A DNA stretch of 64,000 nt from Lepidurus packardi (Eukaryota > Arthropoda > Branchiopoda > Notostraca > Triopsidae): NCBI GenBank assembly GCA_023053545.1, contig JAKZAN010000054.1, positions 248,001 through 312,000 on the forward strand, written 5' to 3'. The position numbers and the translations under genes were made by a program. Below the pieces are notes generated by a model that saw nothing but the letters and a program-made list of their open reading frames with translations, did no database searches and was not told where the DNA came from. The first letter of the stretch is position 1; each line of letters begins with the position of its first letter. Shown piece by piece: positions 8,750 through 20,007 of this stretch.

Positions 8750-9271
8750 ATGACCAGAGAAGAAAAATCAAGAGTTATTGAAGATTTAACTGCACAGTTA
8801 GCCGGAACCAATGTGGTTTATTTAGCAGATATTTCGGGACTAAATGCAGAGGTTACTTCAAACTTGAGAAGAGCTTGTTTTAAAGCTGGTATTCAGTTAG
8901 AAGTAGTTAAAAATACTTTGCTTGAAAAAGCTATGGCGGCTTCTGATAATGATTATGGTGATTTGCCATCAATCTTGACAGGAAACACGTCAATAATGAT
9001 TGCTGACAATGGAAATTCTCCAGCTAAGATTATCAAAGAGTTTCGTAAGAAATCTGATAAGCCTTTACTAAAAGGAGCTTTCATTCACCAAGCTGTTTTC
9101 ATCGGAGACAATCAATTGGATACATTAATCGCTCTTAAATCTAGAGAAGAACTTATCGGCGAAATTATTGGTCTATTGCAATCTCCTGCTAAAAACGTGG
9201 TTTCTGCACTTAAATCAAGTGGTGGTAAATTGGCAGGAATTCTTAAAACATTATCTGAGAAAGAAGGATAA
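8750..9271 (+). CDS. rplJ: 50S ribosomal protein L10
   Basis: Stalk protein that anchors L7/L12 dimers to the ribosome. 173 residues starting MTREEKSRVIEDL, with the conserved VVKNTLLEKAM segment near 50 and the C-terminal helical extension that binds L7/L12. It lies directly upstream of rplL, the invariant order. Confidence 0.96.
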   Translation: MTREEKSRVIEDLTAQLAGTNVVYLADISGLNAEVTSNLRRACFKAGIQLEVVKNTLLEKAMAASDNDYGDLPSILTGNTSIMIADNGNSPAKIIKEFRKKSDKPLLKGAFIHQAVFIGDNQLDTLIALKSREELIGEIIGLLQSPAKNVVSALKSSGGKLAGILKTLSEKEG

Positions 9272-9335
9272 TATAAAACGCGCGCACTTAATAAATTATA
9301 TTTTTTTACAAACTATTTAAAAAACGATAGAAAAG

Positions 9336-9717
9336 ATGGCAGATTTGAAACAATTCGCAGAACAATTAGTTAACCTTTCAGTTAAAGACGTTAACGAATT
9401 AGCTACAATTTTAAAAGATGAGTACGGAATCGAGCCTGCAGCTGCTGCAGTTATGGCTGGTCCCTGCTGCTGGTGGTGGTGCTGATGCTCCTGCTGCTGA
9501 AGAGCAAACTGAATTTACAGTAGTATTGAAAGATGCTGGTGCTTCTAAATTAGCTGTAGTTAAAGCGGTTAAAGAACTAACAGGTTTAGGTCTAAAAGAA
9601 GCTAAAGACTTAGTTGACGGTGCTCCTGCAAACGTTAAAGAAGGTATCACTAAAGATGAGGCTGAAGGTCTTAAAAAATCTTTAGAAGAAGCTGGAGCTG
9701 TAGTTGAGCTTAAATAA
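9336..9717 (+). CDS. rplL: 50S ribosomal protein L7/L12, frameshifted as given
   Basis: Multimeric stalk protein that recruits translation GTPases. ATG 9336 begins [16 protein letters not shown], the dimerisation domain. After the alanine hinge the frame is lost at CCC (9462-9464), one C more than needed. The rest ([17 protein letters not shown], the factor-binding domain) continues one frame later to the stop at 9717. With one C removed the protein is about 126 residues, normal for the family. L7/L12 is required for viable growth rates, so an insertion error in the sequence is by far the simplest reading. Confidence 0.93.
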
Positions 9718-9742
9718 GCTTTAACTGTTCTGAAAAAAAACA

Positions 9743-9787
9743 GGTTTAGGCCTTGGACATAGCGTCCAACGGCCTAAACCATTTTTC
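9743..9787 (+). terminator. Strong hairpin (attenuator-like) between rplL and rpoB
   Basis: GGTTTAGGCC (9743-9752) pairs with GGCCTAAACC (9771-9780), and inside it TTGGAC (9753-9758) pairs with GTCCAA (9764-9769), giving a nearly continuous 16-bp stem. ATTTTT follows. By analogy with the rplL-rpoB attenuator of E. coli it may let only part of the transcription pass into rpoB. Confidence 0.65.
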
Positions 9788-9844
9788 GTATAATAATTTT
9801 ATGAAGTTTAGTTATAAAGTTTTATACGATTAAAAAGCTTTTTG

Positions 9845-9900
9845 TCAGTACGAAGAAAGATAGTGAACAGATACTTGGTTCACTATAAAAGATGTACTGA
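9845..9900 (+). promoter_or_regulatory. Two-stem structure in the rpoB leader
   Basis: An outer 7-bp stem TCAGTAC/GTACTGA (9845-9851, 9894-9900) encloses an inner perfect 9-bp stem ATAGTGAAC/GTTCACTAT (9860-9868, 9878-9886). There is no T tract, so it is more likely an RNA processing or regulatory structure than a terminator. It lies 77 bases before rpoB. Confidence 0.45.
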
Positions 9901-9976
9901 TTTTAAAAAGAAAGTATCAAAAACAGTGTATTTACACAAACAAATTACTTTTTTTTAATCAAAATTTTGTCCATTG

Positions 9977-12900
9977 ATGATAACAAATCAGACTGAAAGA
10001 TTGAATTTTGCCTCAACTAAAAATATTCCTGACTATCCAGATTTTCTAGATGTTCAGGTTAAGTCTTTTAAGGATTTCTTCCAATTGGAAACCAAATCTG
10101 ACGAAAGAGGCAACGAAGGTTTATACAACACCTTCATGGAAAACTTTCCAATTACAGATACTAGAAATCAATTTGTATTGGAATTCCTCGATTACTTTGT
10201 TGACCCACCGCGTTATACCATTCAAGAATGTATAGAAAGAGGGCTTACCTATAGTGTACCGCTTAAAGCTAGGTTAAAACTATATTGTACAGATCCAGAG
10301 CATGAGGATTTTGAAACTATTGTACAAGATGTGTATCTTGGTACAATTCCATATATGACGCCAAGTGGTACTTTTGTTATCAATGGGGCTGAACGTGTAG
10401 TTGTATCACAGCTTCACAGATCTCCAGGTGTTTTCTTCGGACAATCATTCCACGCAAATGGAACCAAACTATATTCTGCTCGTGTAATTCCTTTTAAAGG
10501 TTCATGGATTGAATTCGCAACCGATATCAATAGCGTAATGTACGCTTATATCGACCGTAAGAAAAAATTACCAGTAACAACACTTTTCCGCGCAATCGGT
10601 TTTGAAAGAGATAAGGATATTCTTGAAATCTTTGACCTTGCTGAAGAAATTAAAGTGTCTAAAACTGGACTAAAAAAATATATCGGTAGAAAACTTGCTG
10701 CACGTGTTTTAAATACTTGGCATGAAGACTTCGTAGATGAAGATACTGGCGAAGTAGTTTCTATCGAACGTAATGAGATTATTCTTGATCGTGATACTAT
10801 TATCGATAAAGATAATGTTGAAGAGATAATCGATTCTAACGTGAAATCAATCTTATTGCACAAAGAGGATAGTAATCAAGCTGATTACGCTATTATCCAC
10901 AACACGTTGCAAAAAGATCCAACAAACTCTGAAAAAGAAGCTGTTGAGCACATCTACCGTCAATTGCGTAACGCAGAACCGCCTGATGAAGAAACTGCTC
11001 GTGGCATCATCGATAAATTGTTCTTCTCTGACCAACGCTATAACCTAGGTGAAGTGGGTCGTTACAGAATGAACAAAAAACTTGGTCTGGATATTCCAAT
11101 GGAAAAGCAAGTGCTTACCAAAGAAGATATCATTACCATCGTAAAATACTTAATCGAACTAATCAACTCTAAAGCAGAGATTGATGATATCGATCACTTG
11201 TCAAACCGTCGTGTAAGAACTGTAGGCGAGCAATTGTCTCAGCAATTCGGTGTTGGTTTGGCTCGTATGGCGCGTACTATTCGTGAAAGAATGAACGTTA
11301 GAGATAACGAGGTCTTCACGCCAATCGACTTGATTAACGCTAAAACGCTTTCGTCTGTAATCAACTCGTTCTTCGGAACAAATCAGTTGTCTCAGTTCAT
11401 GGATCAAACAAATCCACTTGCAGAGATCACGCACAAAAGAAGACTATCTGCGCTAGGGCCAGGTGGACTTTCAAGAGAGCGTGCTGGTTTTGAAGTACGT
11501 GACGTTCACTATACGCACTACGGCCGTCTTTGCCCAATCGAAACGCCAGAGGGACCAAACATTGGTTTGATTTCATCTCTTGGGGTTTACGCTAAAGTTA
11601 ACGGAATGGGATTCATCGAAACACCATACCGAAAAGCTGTAAATGGAAAAGTTGATTTAACTGCTGAACCTATTTACTTAAGCGCTGAAGAAGAAGAAGG
11701 TAAAATGATTGCGCAAGCAAACATTGAAATGGACGCGACTGGAAAAATTACAGCTGATAAAGTAATTGCCCGTGAAGAAGGCGATTTCCCAGTTGTTGAC
11801 CCAACAGAAATTCATTATACAGACGTTGCACCAAACCAAATTGCATCGATTTCTGCTTCATTAATTCCGTTCTTGGAACATGATGATGCGAACCGTGCTT
11901 TGATGGGATCTAACATGATGCGTCAGGCAGTGCCATTGTTGCGCCCTGAAGCACCAATCGTTGGTACTGGTCTTGAGCGTCAGGTTGCATCTGATTCAAG
12001 GGTGTTAATCAATGCTGAAGGAGACGGTGTAGTAGAATATGTTGATGCCAATATCATCACTATTAAATATGACCGATCTGATGAAGAAAGAATGGTTTCA
12101 TTTGATGCAGATGAAAAAACATACAACCTAATTAAATTTAGAAAAACCAACCAAAGTACTTGTATCAACTTGAAGCCAATCGTAAGAAGAGGCGATAGAG
12201 TTGTTAAAGGCCAAGTATTGTCGGAAGGATATGCAACACAAAACGGAGAATTAGCGCTTGGACGTAACCTTAAAGTGGCGTTCATGCCTTGGAAGGGTTA
12301 TAATTTCGAGGATGCAATCGTAATCTCTGAGAAAGTAGTTCGCGACGATATTTTTACCTCAATTCACATCGATGATTATTCATTGGAAGTACGTGATACT
12401 AAGTTAGGTAACGAAGAGTTAACGAACGACATACCGAACGTTTCTGAAGAGGCAACAAAAGACCTAGATGAAAACGGTATGATTAGAGTGGGCGCGGAAG
12501 TTAAACCAGGCGACATTCTAATCGGTAAGATCACACCAAAAGGGGAATCTGATCCAACTCCCGAAGAAAAATTGCTCCGTGCAATCTTCGGTGATAAAGC
12601 TGGTGACGTAAAAGATGCTTCATTGAAAGCTTCTCCATCTTTGCACGGTGTTGTTCTGGACAAAAAATTGTTCGCAAGAGCCGTAAAAGACAAACGCAAA
12701 AGAACGAAAGATAAGGATGATTTAGGATCATTGGAAATGGAGTTCGAAGTGAAGTTTAACGAATTGAAAGACAAATTAGTTGACAAACTTTTTGCAATCG
12801 TTAACGGTAAAACTTCTCAAGGTGTAATGAATGATTTGGGTGAAGAAGTATTGCCAAAAGGTAAGAAATACACGCAGAAAATGCTTAACGCCGTTGAAGA

Positions 12901-13789
12901 TTTTGCTCACTTAAGCAAAGGACAATGGGTTGCGGACGACGAAACCAATAAAATGGTGAACGATCTAATCCACAACTACAAAATCAAATTGAATGACCTT
13001 CAAGGTGCATTGAGAAGAGAGAAATTCACAATTACTGTTGGTGATGAATTACCAGCTGGAATCTTGAAATTGGCAAAAGTCTACATCGCTAAAAAACGTA
13101 AGTTAAAAGTAGGTGATAAAATGGCTGGACGTCACGGTAACAAAGGTATTGTTGCACGTATCGTTCGCCACGAAGACATGCCATTCTTGGAAGATGGAAC
13201 ACCGGTTGATATCGTATTGAACCCACTTGGTGTACCTTCACGTATGAACATCGGTCAGATCTACGAAACTGTTCTTGGATGGGCTGGTCAAAATCTTGGT
13301 CGCAAGTTCGCAACGCCAATTTTTGACGGTGCTTCTCTTGATCAAATCAACGGTTTCACAGATGAAGCAGGTATTCCACGTTTTGGACATACTTACCTTT
13401 ATGACGGTGGCACTGGAGAACGTTTCCACCAACCAGCAACCGTAGGTGTAATCTACATGCTGAAACTTGGACACATGGTCGACGACAAGATGCACGCACG
13501 TTCAATCGGACCATACTCACTAATTACGCAACAACCGCTTGGTGGTAAAGCACAATTCGGTGGACAGCGTTTCGGAGAAATGGAAGTTTGGGCACTTGAG
13601 GCATACGGCGCGTCTAGCACGCTTCGTGAAATCTTGACAGTGAAATCAGATGACGTAATCGGTAGAGCAAAAACTTACGAAGCAATCGTTAAGGGTGAAT
13701 CTATGCCAGAACCAGGACTTCCTGAATCGTTCAATGTATTAATGCATGAACTTAAAGGACTTGGATTAGACATCAGATTAGAAGAGTAA
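9977..13789 (+). CDS. rpoB: DNA-directed RNA polymerase subunit beta
   Basis: Catalytic subunit of RNA polymerase, 1270 residues. The rifampicin pocket ([20 protein letters not shown], from about residue 471) shows no obvious resistance substitution and is followed by the conserved [17 protein letters not shown]. The flap, the [10 protein letters not shown] segment and the C-terminal anchor with beta' are all present, and the protein ends LDIRLEE. ATG 9977 is preferred to the in-frame TTG one codon upstream. Many codons favour one synonymous form, consistent with high expression. The gene is intact end to end. Confidence 0.98.
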   Translation: MITNQTERLNFASTKNIPDYPDFLDVQVKSFKDFFQLETKSDERGNEGLYNTFMENFPITDTRNQFVLEFLDYFVDPPRYTIQECIERGLTYSVPLKARLKLYCTDPEHEDFETIVQDVYLGTIPYMTPSGTFVINGAERVVVSQLHRSPGVFFGQSFHANGTKLYSARVIPFKGSWIEFATDINSVMYAYIDRKKKLPVTTLFRAIGFERDKDILEIFDLAEEIKVSKTGLKKYIGRKLAARVLNTWHEDFVDEDTGEVVSIERNEIILDRDTIIDKDNVEEIIDSNVKSILLHKEDSNQADYAIIHNTLQKDPTNSEKEAVEHIYRQLRNAEPPDEETARGIIDKLFFSDQRYNLGEVGRYRMNKKLGLDIPMEKQVLTKEDIITIVKYLIELINSKAEIDDIDHLSNRRVRTVGEQLSQQFGVGLARMARTIRERMNVRDNEVFTPIDLINAKTLSSVINSFFGTNQLSQFMDQTNPLAEITHKRRLSALGPGGLSRERAGFEVRDVHYTHYGRLCPIETPEGPNIGLISSLGVYAKVNGMGFIETPYRKAVNGKVDLTAEPIYLSAEEEEGKMIAQANIEMDATGKITADKVIAREEGDFPVVDPTEIHYTDVAPNQIASISASLIPFLEHDDANRALMGSNMMRQAVPLLRPEAPIVGTGLERQVASDSRVLINAEGDGVVEYVDANIITIKYDRSDEERMVSFDADEKTYNLIKFRKTNQSTCINLKPIVRRGDRVVKGQVLSEGYATQNGELALGRNLKVAFMPWKGYNFEDAIVISEKVVRDDIFTSIHIDDYSLEVRDTKLGNEELTNDIPNVSEEATKDLDENGMIRVGAEVKPGDILIGKITPKGESDPTPEEKLLRAIFGDKAGDVKDASLKASPSLHGVVLDKKLFARAVKDKRKRTKDKDDLGSLEMEFEVKFNELKDKLVDKLFAIVNGKTSQGVMNDLGEEVLPKGKKYTQKMLNAVEDFAHLSKGQWVADDETNKMVNDLIHNYKIKLNDLQGALRREKFTITVGDELPAGILKLAKVYIAKKRKLKVGDKMAGRHGNKGIVARIVRHEDMPFLEDGTPVDIVLNPLGVPSRMNIGQIYETVLGWAGQNLGRKFATPIFDGASLDQINGFTDEAGIPRFGHTYLYDGGTGERFHQPATVGVIYMLKLGHMVDDKMHARSIGPYSLITQQPLGGKAQFGGQRFGEMEVWALEAYGASSTLREILTVKSDDVIGRAKTYEAIVKGESMPEPGLPESFNVLMHELKGLGLDIRLEE

Positions 13790-13833
13790 ACATACATCCG
13801 GGAGTGGTTCGCTATTCCCGGTTTTTAAAATTT

Positions 13834-13909
13834 GAAGCTGTTTCCTGCTGTTCGTTACAATCTTTTGTTTAAAAAAAAACAAAAGGATTTTCACTGCCAT
13901 CAGGGCTAG
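13834..13909 (+). repeat. Intergenic repeat family B, copy 1 (between rpoB and rpoC)
   Basis: GAAGCTG at the start, then TCCTGCTGTTCGTTACAATC, an A/T hairpin CTTTTGTTT/AAACAAAAG, then GGATTTTCACTGCCATC and AGGGCTAG at the end. The same layout is found at 35930-36011 and 56638-56717. It is non-coding and lies 51 bases before rpoC. Confidence 0.85.
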
Positions 13910-13959
13910 GGCCTCAAAGAAACAATAAGCTTTCAATTAAAAAATCAATAGTAAAGACT

Positions 13960-16900
13960 ATGATGAATAATAGAAATAATAAAGATAAAAACCCGGTAAA
14001 AAGATTCGACAAAATCTCAATTGGTTTGGCATCGCCAGAATCAATCTTGTCAGAATCAAGAGGCGAAGTCCTTAAACCGGAAACAATAAACTACAGAACG
14101 CACAAACCAGAGCGCGACGGATTATTCTGCGAAAGAATTTTCGGTCCCGTAAAGGATTTCGAATGTGCTTGTGGAAAATACAAAAGAATCCGATACAAAG
14201 GAATCGTTTGTGACAGATGTGGTGTCGAAGTTACTGAGAAAAAAGTACGTCGCGATAGAGTAGGTCACATCAACTTGGTGGTGCCAATCGCACACATTTG
14301 GTATTTCCGTTCGCTTCCAAACAAAATTGGTTACATCCTTGGACTTCCATCGAAGAAATTGGATATGATCATTTACTACGAAAGATACGTAGTAATTCAA
14401 CCAGGTATCGCTGCAAATGCAGAAGGAGAACCGGTGAAACGTTTGGATTTCCTTACGGAAGAAGAATACTTGAATATTCTTGATACGTTGCCACAAGACA
14501 ACCAATATCTTGACGATTTCGATCCTAATAAATTCGTAGCCAAAATGGGTGCCGAATGTATCATGGATTTATTGGCACGTATCGACCTAGATGCTCTGTC
14601 ATACGACTTGCGTCACAGTGCAAATAATGAAACGTCTAAACAACGTAAAACAGAAGCACTAAAAAGATTACAAGTTGTTGAATCTTTCCGCGAATCAAAC
14701 TTAAACAGAGAAAACCGCCCAGAGTGGATGATCATGAAAGTTGTTCCGGTAATTCCACCTGAATTGCGTCCTTTAGTGCCGCTTGATGGAGGTCGTTTTG
14801 CAACTTCAGATTTGAATGATTTATACAGAAGAGTAATCATCCGTAACAATCGTTTGAAACGTTTAATGGAAATTAAAGCGCCAGAAGTAATCTTGAGAAA
14901 CGAAAAGCGTATGCTTCAAGAATCTGTCGATTCACTTTTCGATAACACTAGAAAAGCTTCTGCTGTTAAAACAGAATCAAACAGACCATTGAAATCACTT
15001 TCTGATTCATTGAAAGGTAAACAAGGTCGTTTCCGTCAAAACTTACTTGGAAAACGTGTGGATTATTCTGCTCGTTCGGTAATCGTTGTTGGACCTGAAT
15101 TGAAATTATTCGAATGTGGATTGCCAAAAGATATGGCAGCAGAACTTTACAAGCCTTTCGTAATCAGAAAACTGATTGAAAGAGGTATCGTGAAAACTGT
15201 GAAATCTGCAAAGAAAATCATAGACAAAAAAGAACCTGTAGTTTGGGATATTCTAGAAAATGTAATTAAAGGTCACCCAGTATTACTGAACCGTGCCCCA
15301 ACTTTGCACAGACTTGGTATCCAAGCGTTCCAGCCAAAACTTATTGAAGGAAAAGCAATCCAATTGCACCCATTAGTATGTACGGCTTTCAACGCGGATT
15401 TTGATGGGGATCAAATGGCAGTTCACTTGCCACTTGGACCAGAGGCTATTCTAGAAGCACAACTTTTAATGTTGGCTTCACACAATATCCTTAACCCTGC
15501 AAATGGTGCACCAATTACCGTTCCTTCTCAGGATATGGTTTTGGGTCTGTACTACATGACCAAAGAAAGATTGTCGACTCCTGAAGTAAAAATATTAGGT
15601 GAAGGCCTAACATTCTATTCAGCAGAAGAAGTAAATATCGCATTAAACGAAGGCCGTTTGGAATTGAACGCACGTGTGAAAATCCGCGCAAAAGATTTCA
15701 ATGAAAACGGAGAATTGGTTTATAAAATCATACAAACAACAGCTGGACGTGTACTATTTAATGAAGTAGTGCCAGAAGCTGCTGGATACATCAATGAAGT
15801 ATTGACTAAAAAGTCACTTCGAGATATTATTGGTGGTATTCTTAGCGTAACAAACGTGCCAACAACGGCAGCGTTCCTTGACAACATGAAAGACATGGGG
15901 TACAAGTTCGCATTCCGCGGTGGTTTGTCTTTCAGCTTAGGTGATATCATTATTCCAGAAAGAAAAGGAGAATTAATCGCAGATGCTCGTGAGCAAGTAG
16001 AAGCTATTTCTGCTAATTACAACATGGGATTAATCACCAACAACGAACGTTACAACCAAGTAATCGACGTGTGGACTTCTACAAATGCAATGCTAACAGA
16101 GTTGGCAATGAAAAACATTCGTGAAGACCAACAAGGTTTCAACTCGGTATACATGATGCTTGACTCAGGTGCAAGGGGTTCTAAAGAACAAATTCGCCAG
16201 TTAACAGGTATGCGTGGATTGATGGCAAAACCTAAAAAATCTACCGCTGGTGGTGGCGAGATTATCGAGAATCCAATTCTTTCTAACTTTAAAGAAGGTC
16301 TTTCGATTCTAGAATATTTCATCTCAACACACGGTGCTCGTAAAGGTCTTGCAGATACCGCTTTGAAAACGGCCGATGCTGGATACTTAACAAGAAGATT
16401 GCACGACGTGTCTCAAGACGTAATCGTGAATATGGAAGACTGTGGCACATTGCGCGGTGTTGAAGTATCTGCATTGAAGAAAAACGAGGAAGTTGTTGAA
16501 ACACTTGGCGAGAGAATTTTAGGTCGTGTAGTATTGCAAGATCTTATCAATCCTTTGACAAATGAAACAATAATCGAAGCTGGTCAACAAATTGTTGAAG
16601 CAACGGTAAAAGCTATCGAAGAATCACCAATCGAAAGAGTAGAGGTTCGATCTCCATTAACTTGCGAAGCACTAAAAGGAATCTGCGCTAAATGTTACGG
16701 TCGTAACTTAGCAACTGGCAGAATGACACAAAAAGGTGAGGCAGTTGGAGTAATCGCAGCGCAATCAATCGGTGAACCAGGAACACAGTTAACACTTCGT
16801 ACATTCCACGTTGGGGGTACGGCAGGAAATATTTCTGAAGAATCTAGCATTATCGCTAAATTTGGTGGACGTCTAGAAATTGAAGACCTCAAAACGGTTA

Positions 16901-18267
16901 AAGGTGAAGACGGAGAAGGAAATACTGTAGATATCGTAATTTCCCGTTCGACAGAATTAAAATTGATTGATGTTAAAACTGGAATTATCCTAAACACACA
17001 CAATATTCCTTACGGATCAAGCATCTTCGTGAAAGACGGCGATACGCTCGAAAAGGGAACTACAATCTGTAAATGGGATCCATATAATGGCGTTATTATC
17101 TCAGAATTTACCGGTAAAATCGCTTACGAAGATTTAGAACAAGGACAATCATTCCAAGTTGAGATCGATGAGCAAACTGGTTTCCAAGAGAAAGTTATTT
17201 CTGAATCAAGAAGCAAAAAATTAATCCCTACTTTACTGATCTACGGTAAAGATGGCGAGTTGATACGTTCTTATAACTTACCAGTAGGTGCTCACCTTAT
17301 GGTAGAGGATGGTGAGAAAATTAAAGCAGGTAAAATTCTAGTAAAAATCCCGCGTCGTTCTTCTAAAGCAGGCGATATCACGGGAGGTCTTCCAAGAATT
17401 ACAGAGCTTCTTGAAGCACGTAATCCTTCAAACCCAGCTGTCGTTTCTGAAATTGACGGTGTTGTTTCTTTCGGTAAAATTAAACGTGGTAATCGCGAAA
17501 TCATCATCGAATCTAAATTCGGTGAGGTTAAGAAATACTTAGTTAAATTATCAAACCAGATCTTGGTTCAAGAAAATGACTTCGTTAGAGCAGGAGTGCC
17601 ATTGTCGGACGGTGCAATAACGCCAGACGACATCTTAAGAATTCAAGGGCCAGCAGCTGTTCAGCAGTATTTGGTTAACGAAATTCAAGAGGTATACCGT
17701 CTACAAGGTGTAAAAATCAACGACAAACACTTCGAAGTGGTAATCCGTCAGATGATGCGTAAAGTACGTGTTGAAGATCCAGGAGATACTTTGTTCCTTG
17801 AAGAGCAGCTAATTCACACAAAAGATTTCATCGTAGACAATGACAAATTGTATGGTATGAAAGTTGTTGAAGACGCAGGTGATTCAGAAAACATCAAGCC
17901 AGGTCAAATTATTACACCGCGTCAATTGAGAGATGAAAATTCTCTATTGAAACGCAACGATAAAAACCTAGTGTCTGCTCGTGACGTGGTTACTGCAACT
18001 GCAACTCCAGTTCTACAAGGTATAACAAGAGCTTCGCTTCAAACTAAATCGTTCATCTCAGCTGCTTCTTTCCAAGAAACAACTAAAGTGTTAAACGAGG
18101 CAGCGGTAGCAGGTAAAGTTGATTACCTTGAAGGTCTGAAAGAAAATGTAATTGTAGGACACAGAATCCCAGCCGGTACAGGTATGAGGGAATATGACAA
18201 TACAATTGTTGGGTCTAAGCAAGACTACAACGAAATGATGGCAAATAAAGAAGAGTATAATTACTAA
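13960..18267 (+). CDS. rpoC: DNA-directed RNA polymerase subunit beta'
   Basis: Active-site subunit of RNA polymerase, 1435 residues. The N-terminal zinc site is visible as Cys69, 71, 84 and 87; the catalytic magnesium motif NADFDGD is at 478-484. The second zinc cluster ([17 protein letters not shown], near 900), the bridge helix and trigger loop region ([13 protein letters not shown]) and the C-terminal domains are intact. The first of two consecutive ATG codons is used. A 170-base spacer with a family B repeat separates it from rpoB, unusually long for this operon. Confidence 0.98.
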   Translation: MMNNRNNKDKNPVKRFDKISIGLASPESILSESRGEVLKPETINYRTHKPERDGLFCERIFGPVKDFECACGKYKRIRYKGIVCDRCGVEVTEKKVRRDRVGHINLVVPIAHIWYFRSLPNKIGYILGLPSKKLDMIIYYERYVVIQPGIAANAEGEPVKRLDFLTEEEYLNILDTLPQDNQYLDDFDPNKFVAKMGAECIMDLLARIDLDALSYDLRHSANNETSKQRKTEALKRLQVVESFRESNLNRENRPEWMIMKVVPVIPPELRPLVPLDGGRFATSDLNDLYRRVIIRNNRLKRLMEIKAPEVILRNEKRMLQESVDSLFDNTRKASAVKTESNRPLKSLSDSLKGKQGRFRQNLLGKRVDYSARSVIVVGPELKLFECGLPKDMAAELYKPFVIRKLIERGIVKTVKSAKKIIDKKEPVVWDILENVIKGHPVLLNRAPTLHRLGIQAFQPKLIEGKAIQLHPLVCTAFNADFDGDQMAVHLPLGPEAILEAQLLMLASHNILNPANGAPITVPSQDMVLGLYYMTKERLSTPEVKILGEGLTFYSAEEVNIALNEGRLELNARVKIRAKDFNENGELVYKIIQTTAGRVLFNEVVPEAAGYINEVLTKKSLRDIIGGILSVTNVPTTAAFLDNMKDMGYKFAFRGGLSFSLGDIIIPERKGELIADAREQVEAISANYNMGLITNNERYNQVIDVWTSTNAMLTELAMKNIREDQQGFNSVYMMLDSGARGSKEQIRQLTGMRGLMAKPKKSTAGGGEIIENPILSNFKEGLSILEYFISTHGARKGLADTALKTADAGYLTRRLHDVSQDVIVNMEDCGTLRGVEVSALKKNEEVVETLGERILGRVVLQDLINPLTNETIIEAGQQIVEATVKAIEESPIERVEVRSPLTCEALKGICAKCYGRNLATGRMTQKGEAVGVIAAQSIGEPGTQLTLRTFHVGGTAGNISEESSIIAKFGGRLEIEDLKTVKGEDGEGNTVDIVISRSTELKLIDVKTGIILNTHNIPYGSSIFVKDGDTLEKGTTICKWDPYNGVIISEFTGKIAYEDLEQGQSFQVEIDEQTGFQEKVISESRSKKLIPTLLIYGKDGELIRSYNLPVGAHLMVEDGEKIKAGKILVKIPRRSSKAGDITGGLPRITELLEARNPSNPAVVSEIDGVVSFGKIKRGNREIIIESKFGEVKKYLVKLSNQILVQENDFVRAGVPLSDGAITPDDILRIQGPAAVQQYLVNEIQEVYRLQGVKINDKHFEVVIRQMMRKVRVEDPGDTLFLEEQLIHTKDFIVDNDKLYGMKVVEDAGDSENIKPGQIITPRQLRDENSLLKRNDKNLVSARDVVTATATPVLQGITRASLQTKSFISAASFQETTKVLNEAAVAGKVDYLEGLKENVIVGHRIPAGTGMREYDNTIVGSKQDYNEMMANKEEYNY

Positions 18268-18270
18268 CCT

Positions 18271-18585
18271 ATGGCAGATCAAAACCAACAACAGTCAGGC
18301 CAAATTAACATCGAATTAGATGAGGCCATTGCCGAAGGAATATATTCCAACTTGGCAATAATCAATCACTCTGCATCAGAGTTTGTATTGGATTTTGTTT
18401 GTATCATGCCAGGTACGCCTAAAGCGAAGGTTAAATCTAGAATTGTACTAACGCCACAACATGCCAAAAGGCTGTTGAAGGCTTTAGGCGAAAACATTCA
18501 CCGTTTTGAAGTTTCTCACGGAGAAATAAAAGACACTGAACAACCGCCTATTCCGCTAAATTTTGGTCCAGCAGGACAAGCATAA
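18271..18585 (+). CDS. DUF3467 domain protein
   Basis: 104-residue cytoplasmic protein that fills the DUF3467 family: an acidic start (INIELDEAIAEGIYSNLAIINHS), then a VLDFVCIMPG strand pair and an LTPQHAKRLLKAL helix. It starts 3 bases after rpoC stops and ends at a terminator, so it is the last gene of the rpo transcript. The function of the family is not established; the rpoC-DUF3467 pairing is, to my recollection, conserved in Bacteroidota, which hints at a role in transcription or translation. Confidence 0.88.
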   Translation: MADQNQQQSGQINIELDEAIAEGIYSNLAIINHSASEFVLDFVCIMPGTPKAKVKSRIVLTPQHAKRLLKALGENIHRFEVSHGEIKDTEQPPIPLNFGPAGQA

Positions 18586-18590
18586 TAGAA

Positions 18591-18622
18591 AAACTCCTAA
18601 AGAAATTTAGGAGTTTTTTTTT
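18591..18622 (+). terminator. Terminator of the rpo operon
   Basis: AAACTCCTAA and TTTAGGAGTTT form a stem of about 10 bp with a short A-rich loop, followed by a run of T. Confidence 0.85.
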
Positions 18623-18727
18623 GTGCCAACCATCCTTCTTAAAGAAATTATAGAATAAACTGGTCGTGTGATGTAAGAATTAGGTAGTTGACTTTCAGTA
18701 ACTTGTAGAGAATTTAAAACTGACATT

Positions 18728-19066
18728 ATGAAAGATCAAACTAGTTACCAAGATTGTATCGATGCTTGTCTAAAATGTGCCGCTGCATGCAATTATTGCG
18801 CCTCATCTTGCACAATGGAAGAGAACTTAACGCAAATGGCAAGGTGTATTCAGCTGGATATGGAATGTGCAGCGATGTGTTATGCAGCCGCACAAATGAT
18901 GAGCTTAGGCAGCACCCGATCTGAGGCCCTTTGCCAAATCTGCGCCGAAATCTGCGATGCATGCGCACAAGAATGCGAAAAGCATGATCACACACACTGC
19001 CAAGAATGTGCCGATGCCTGCCGCGCATGTGCAATCGCATGCCGAGAAATGGTAGATATGGCCTAA
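18728..19066 (+). CDS. Cys-rich four-helix-bundle copper-binding protein (Csp-like / DUF326)
   Basis: 112 residues of which 19 are cysteine (10, 14, 17, 21, 24, 28, 40, 47, 51, 69, 72, 76, 79, 83, 91, 94, 98, 101, 105). They follow the CxxxC / CxxC spacing that lines the core of a four-helix bundle in copper-storage (Csp) proteins, which bind many Cu(I) ions. There is a histidine cluster HDHTH near 86-90 at the bundle end and no signal peptide, which favours a cytosolic form. It is a single gene between two terminators. An RND metal pump lies about 16 kb upstream, too far for a shared operon. The assignment to the family is good; copper binding is inferred. Confidence 0.87.
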   Translation: MKDQTSYQDCIDACLKCAAACNYCASSCTMEENLTQMARCIQLDMECAAMCYAAAQMMSLGSTRSEALCQICAEICDACAQECEKHDHTHCQECADACRACAIACREMVDMA

Positions 19067-19072
19067 AATAAA

Positions 19073-19094
19073 AAAGGGCAAATTGCCCTTTTTT
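19073..19094. terminator. Bidirectional terminator between convergent genes
   Basis: AAAGGGCAA and TTGCCCTTT form a perfect stem with A runs on the left and T runs on the right, so it can serve both the copper-binding gene (+) and the T9SS cargo gene (-). Confidence 0.8.
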
Positions 19095-19095
19095 T

Positions 19096-20007
19096 TTATT
19101 CCACTATTAGCTTTCTCGTAAATCCTAGATTCGTTTTCACTAAATATATTCCCGCATTGAAAGTTTGGGTGTCAATGGTCATCGTGTTTTGTTTCTTAAG
19201 CACTAGTTTGCCAGTAACATCATACACAGAAATGTCCTGAGGCGAACTGAAATTTACAATTTGGCGTCTCGAAGGGTTTGGAAACATCGAAAACAAACGG
19301 TCCTGCGAATCAAACCCACTTGTTCCTAATGTTGTATATGAAACCGTAACCATATCATAGCGAACAGTTCCACCCGTGCCATAGGTCGAAGTTGAACGAG
19401 CAGCAAGATAATTTCCCGTTGTAGGATCAAAAGCACTAACCACCCGGAATGCAACATTCGGATTGTTGTTCAAGCTGGATACACTCGAAAAATCAATTGT
19501 TCGATTATACCACGTATCGCCCGTTCCTGTCTCCATAGGAGTAAATGTGAAGGTCTGAAAATCAGTCCATACAACATTCGATGCAAGCCTATTTGTAGTA
19601 TATTGAACCACATACGTATTCGCAGCAGTGTTGCTTAATCGCTGTTCGAAATACAAAATAATCCCGCCATACGATGTCGTATTCACATTAATCTGAATCC
19701 CAGCTGTTTTCGTGCCAGTGCCTAATGCAGGATAAGTGCTCGAATTCCAAGCATAATTTGGCGGTGTGGTCGTTTGTTGCTCTAATGTTCCGACGGTTGT
19801 ATTGCCAGTTGCGAAAGTGGCCGTGGTTCCGCCCGCCAAAAGTGCAGATCCGCTGCCTACTGCTGGCAATGGCGAAAGTTCACCACCATTAACCGTGGTG
19901 GGCGACGTACCGTTAAAATTCCATTGGGAAAGAATTGTTTGTCCAAACATGCCGCTGGAAAGTAACAAACTGAAGAATAGTAATGTACAAGTGTAATTTG
20001 TTTTCAT
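19096..20007 (-). CDS. T9SS-exported protein with type A sorting domain
   Basis: 303 residues. The N-terminal signal peptide is clear (MKTNYTCTLLFFSLLLSSGMFGQ). The middle (about 25-225) is rich in Thr, Ser, Asn and aromatic residues in beta-sandwich-like strands, and I recognise no catalytic domain. The C-terminal 75 residues form a Por-secretion sorting domain (SMFPNPSRRQIVNF, then ISVYDVTGKLV and AGIYLVKT). It should be carried across the outer membrane by the type IX system and be released or anchored at the surface. It is divergent from the giant adhesin next door. Confidence 0.85.
   Translation of the reverse strand: MKTNYTCTLLFFSLLLSSGMFGQTILSQWNFNGTSPTTVNGGELSPLPAVGSGSALLAGGTTATFATGNTTVGTLEQQTTTPPNYAWNSSTYPALGTGTKTAGIQINVNTTSYGGIILYFEQRLSNTAANTYVVQYTTNRLASNVVWTDFQTFTFTPMETGTGDTWYNRTIDFSSVSSLNNNPNVAFRVVSAFDPTTGNYLAARSTSTYGTGGTVRYDMVTVSYTTLGTSGFDSQDRLFSMFPNPSRRQIVNFSSPQDISVYDVTGKLVLKKQNTMTIDTQTFNAGIYLVKTNLGFTRKLIVE

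Noticed and set aside
9450..9480. Programmed frameshift in rplL
   Set aside because: No slippery heptamer or downstream pseudoknot, and the same type of insertion occurs in unrelated genes of the window; a sequence error is simpler.
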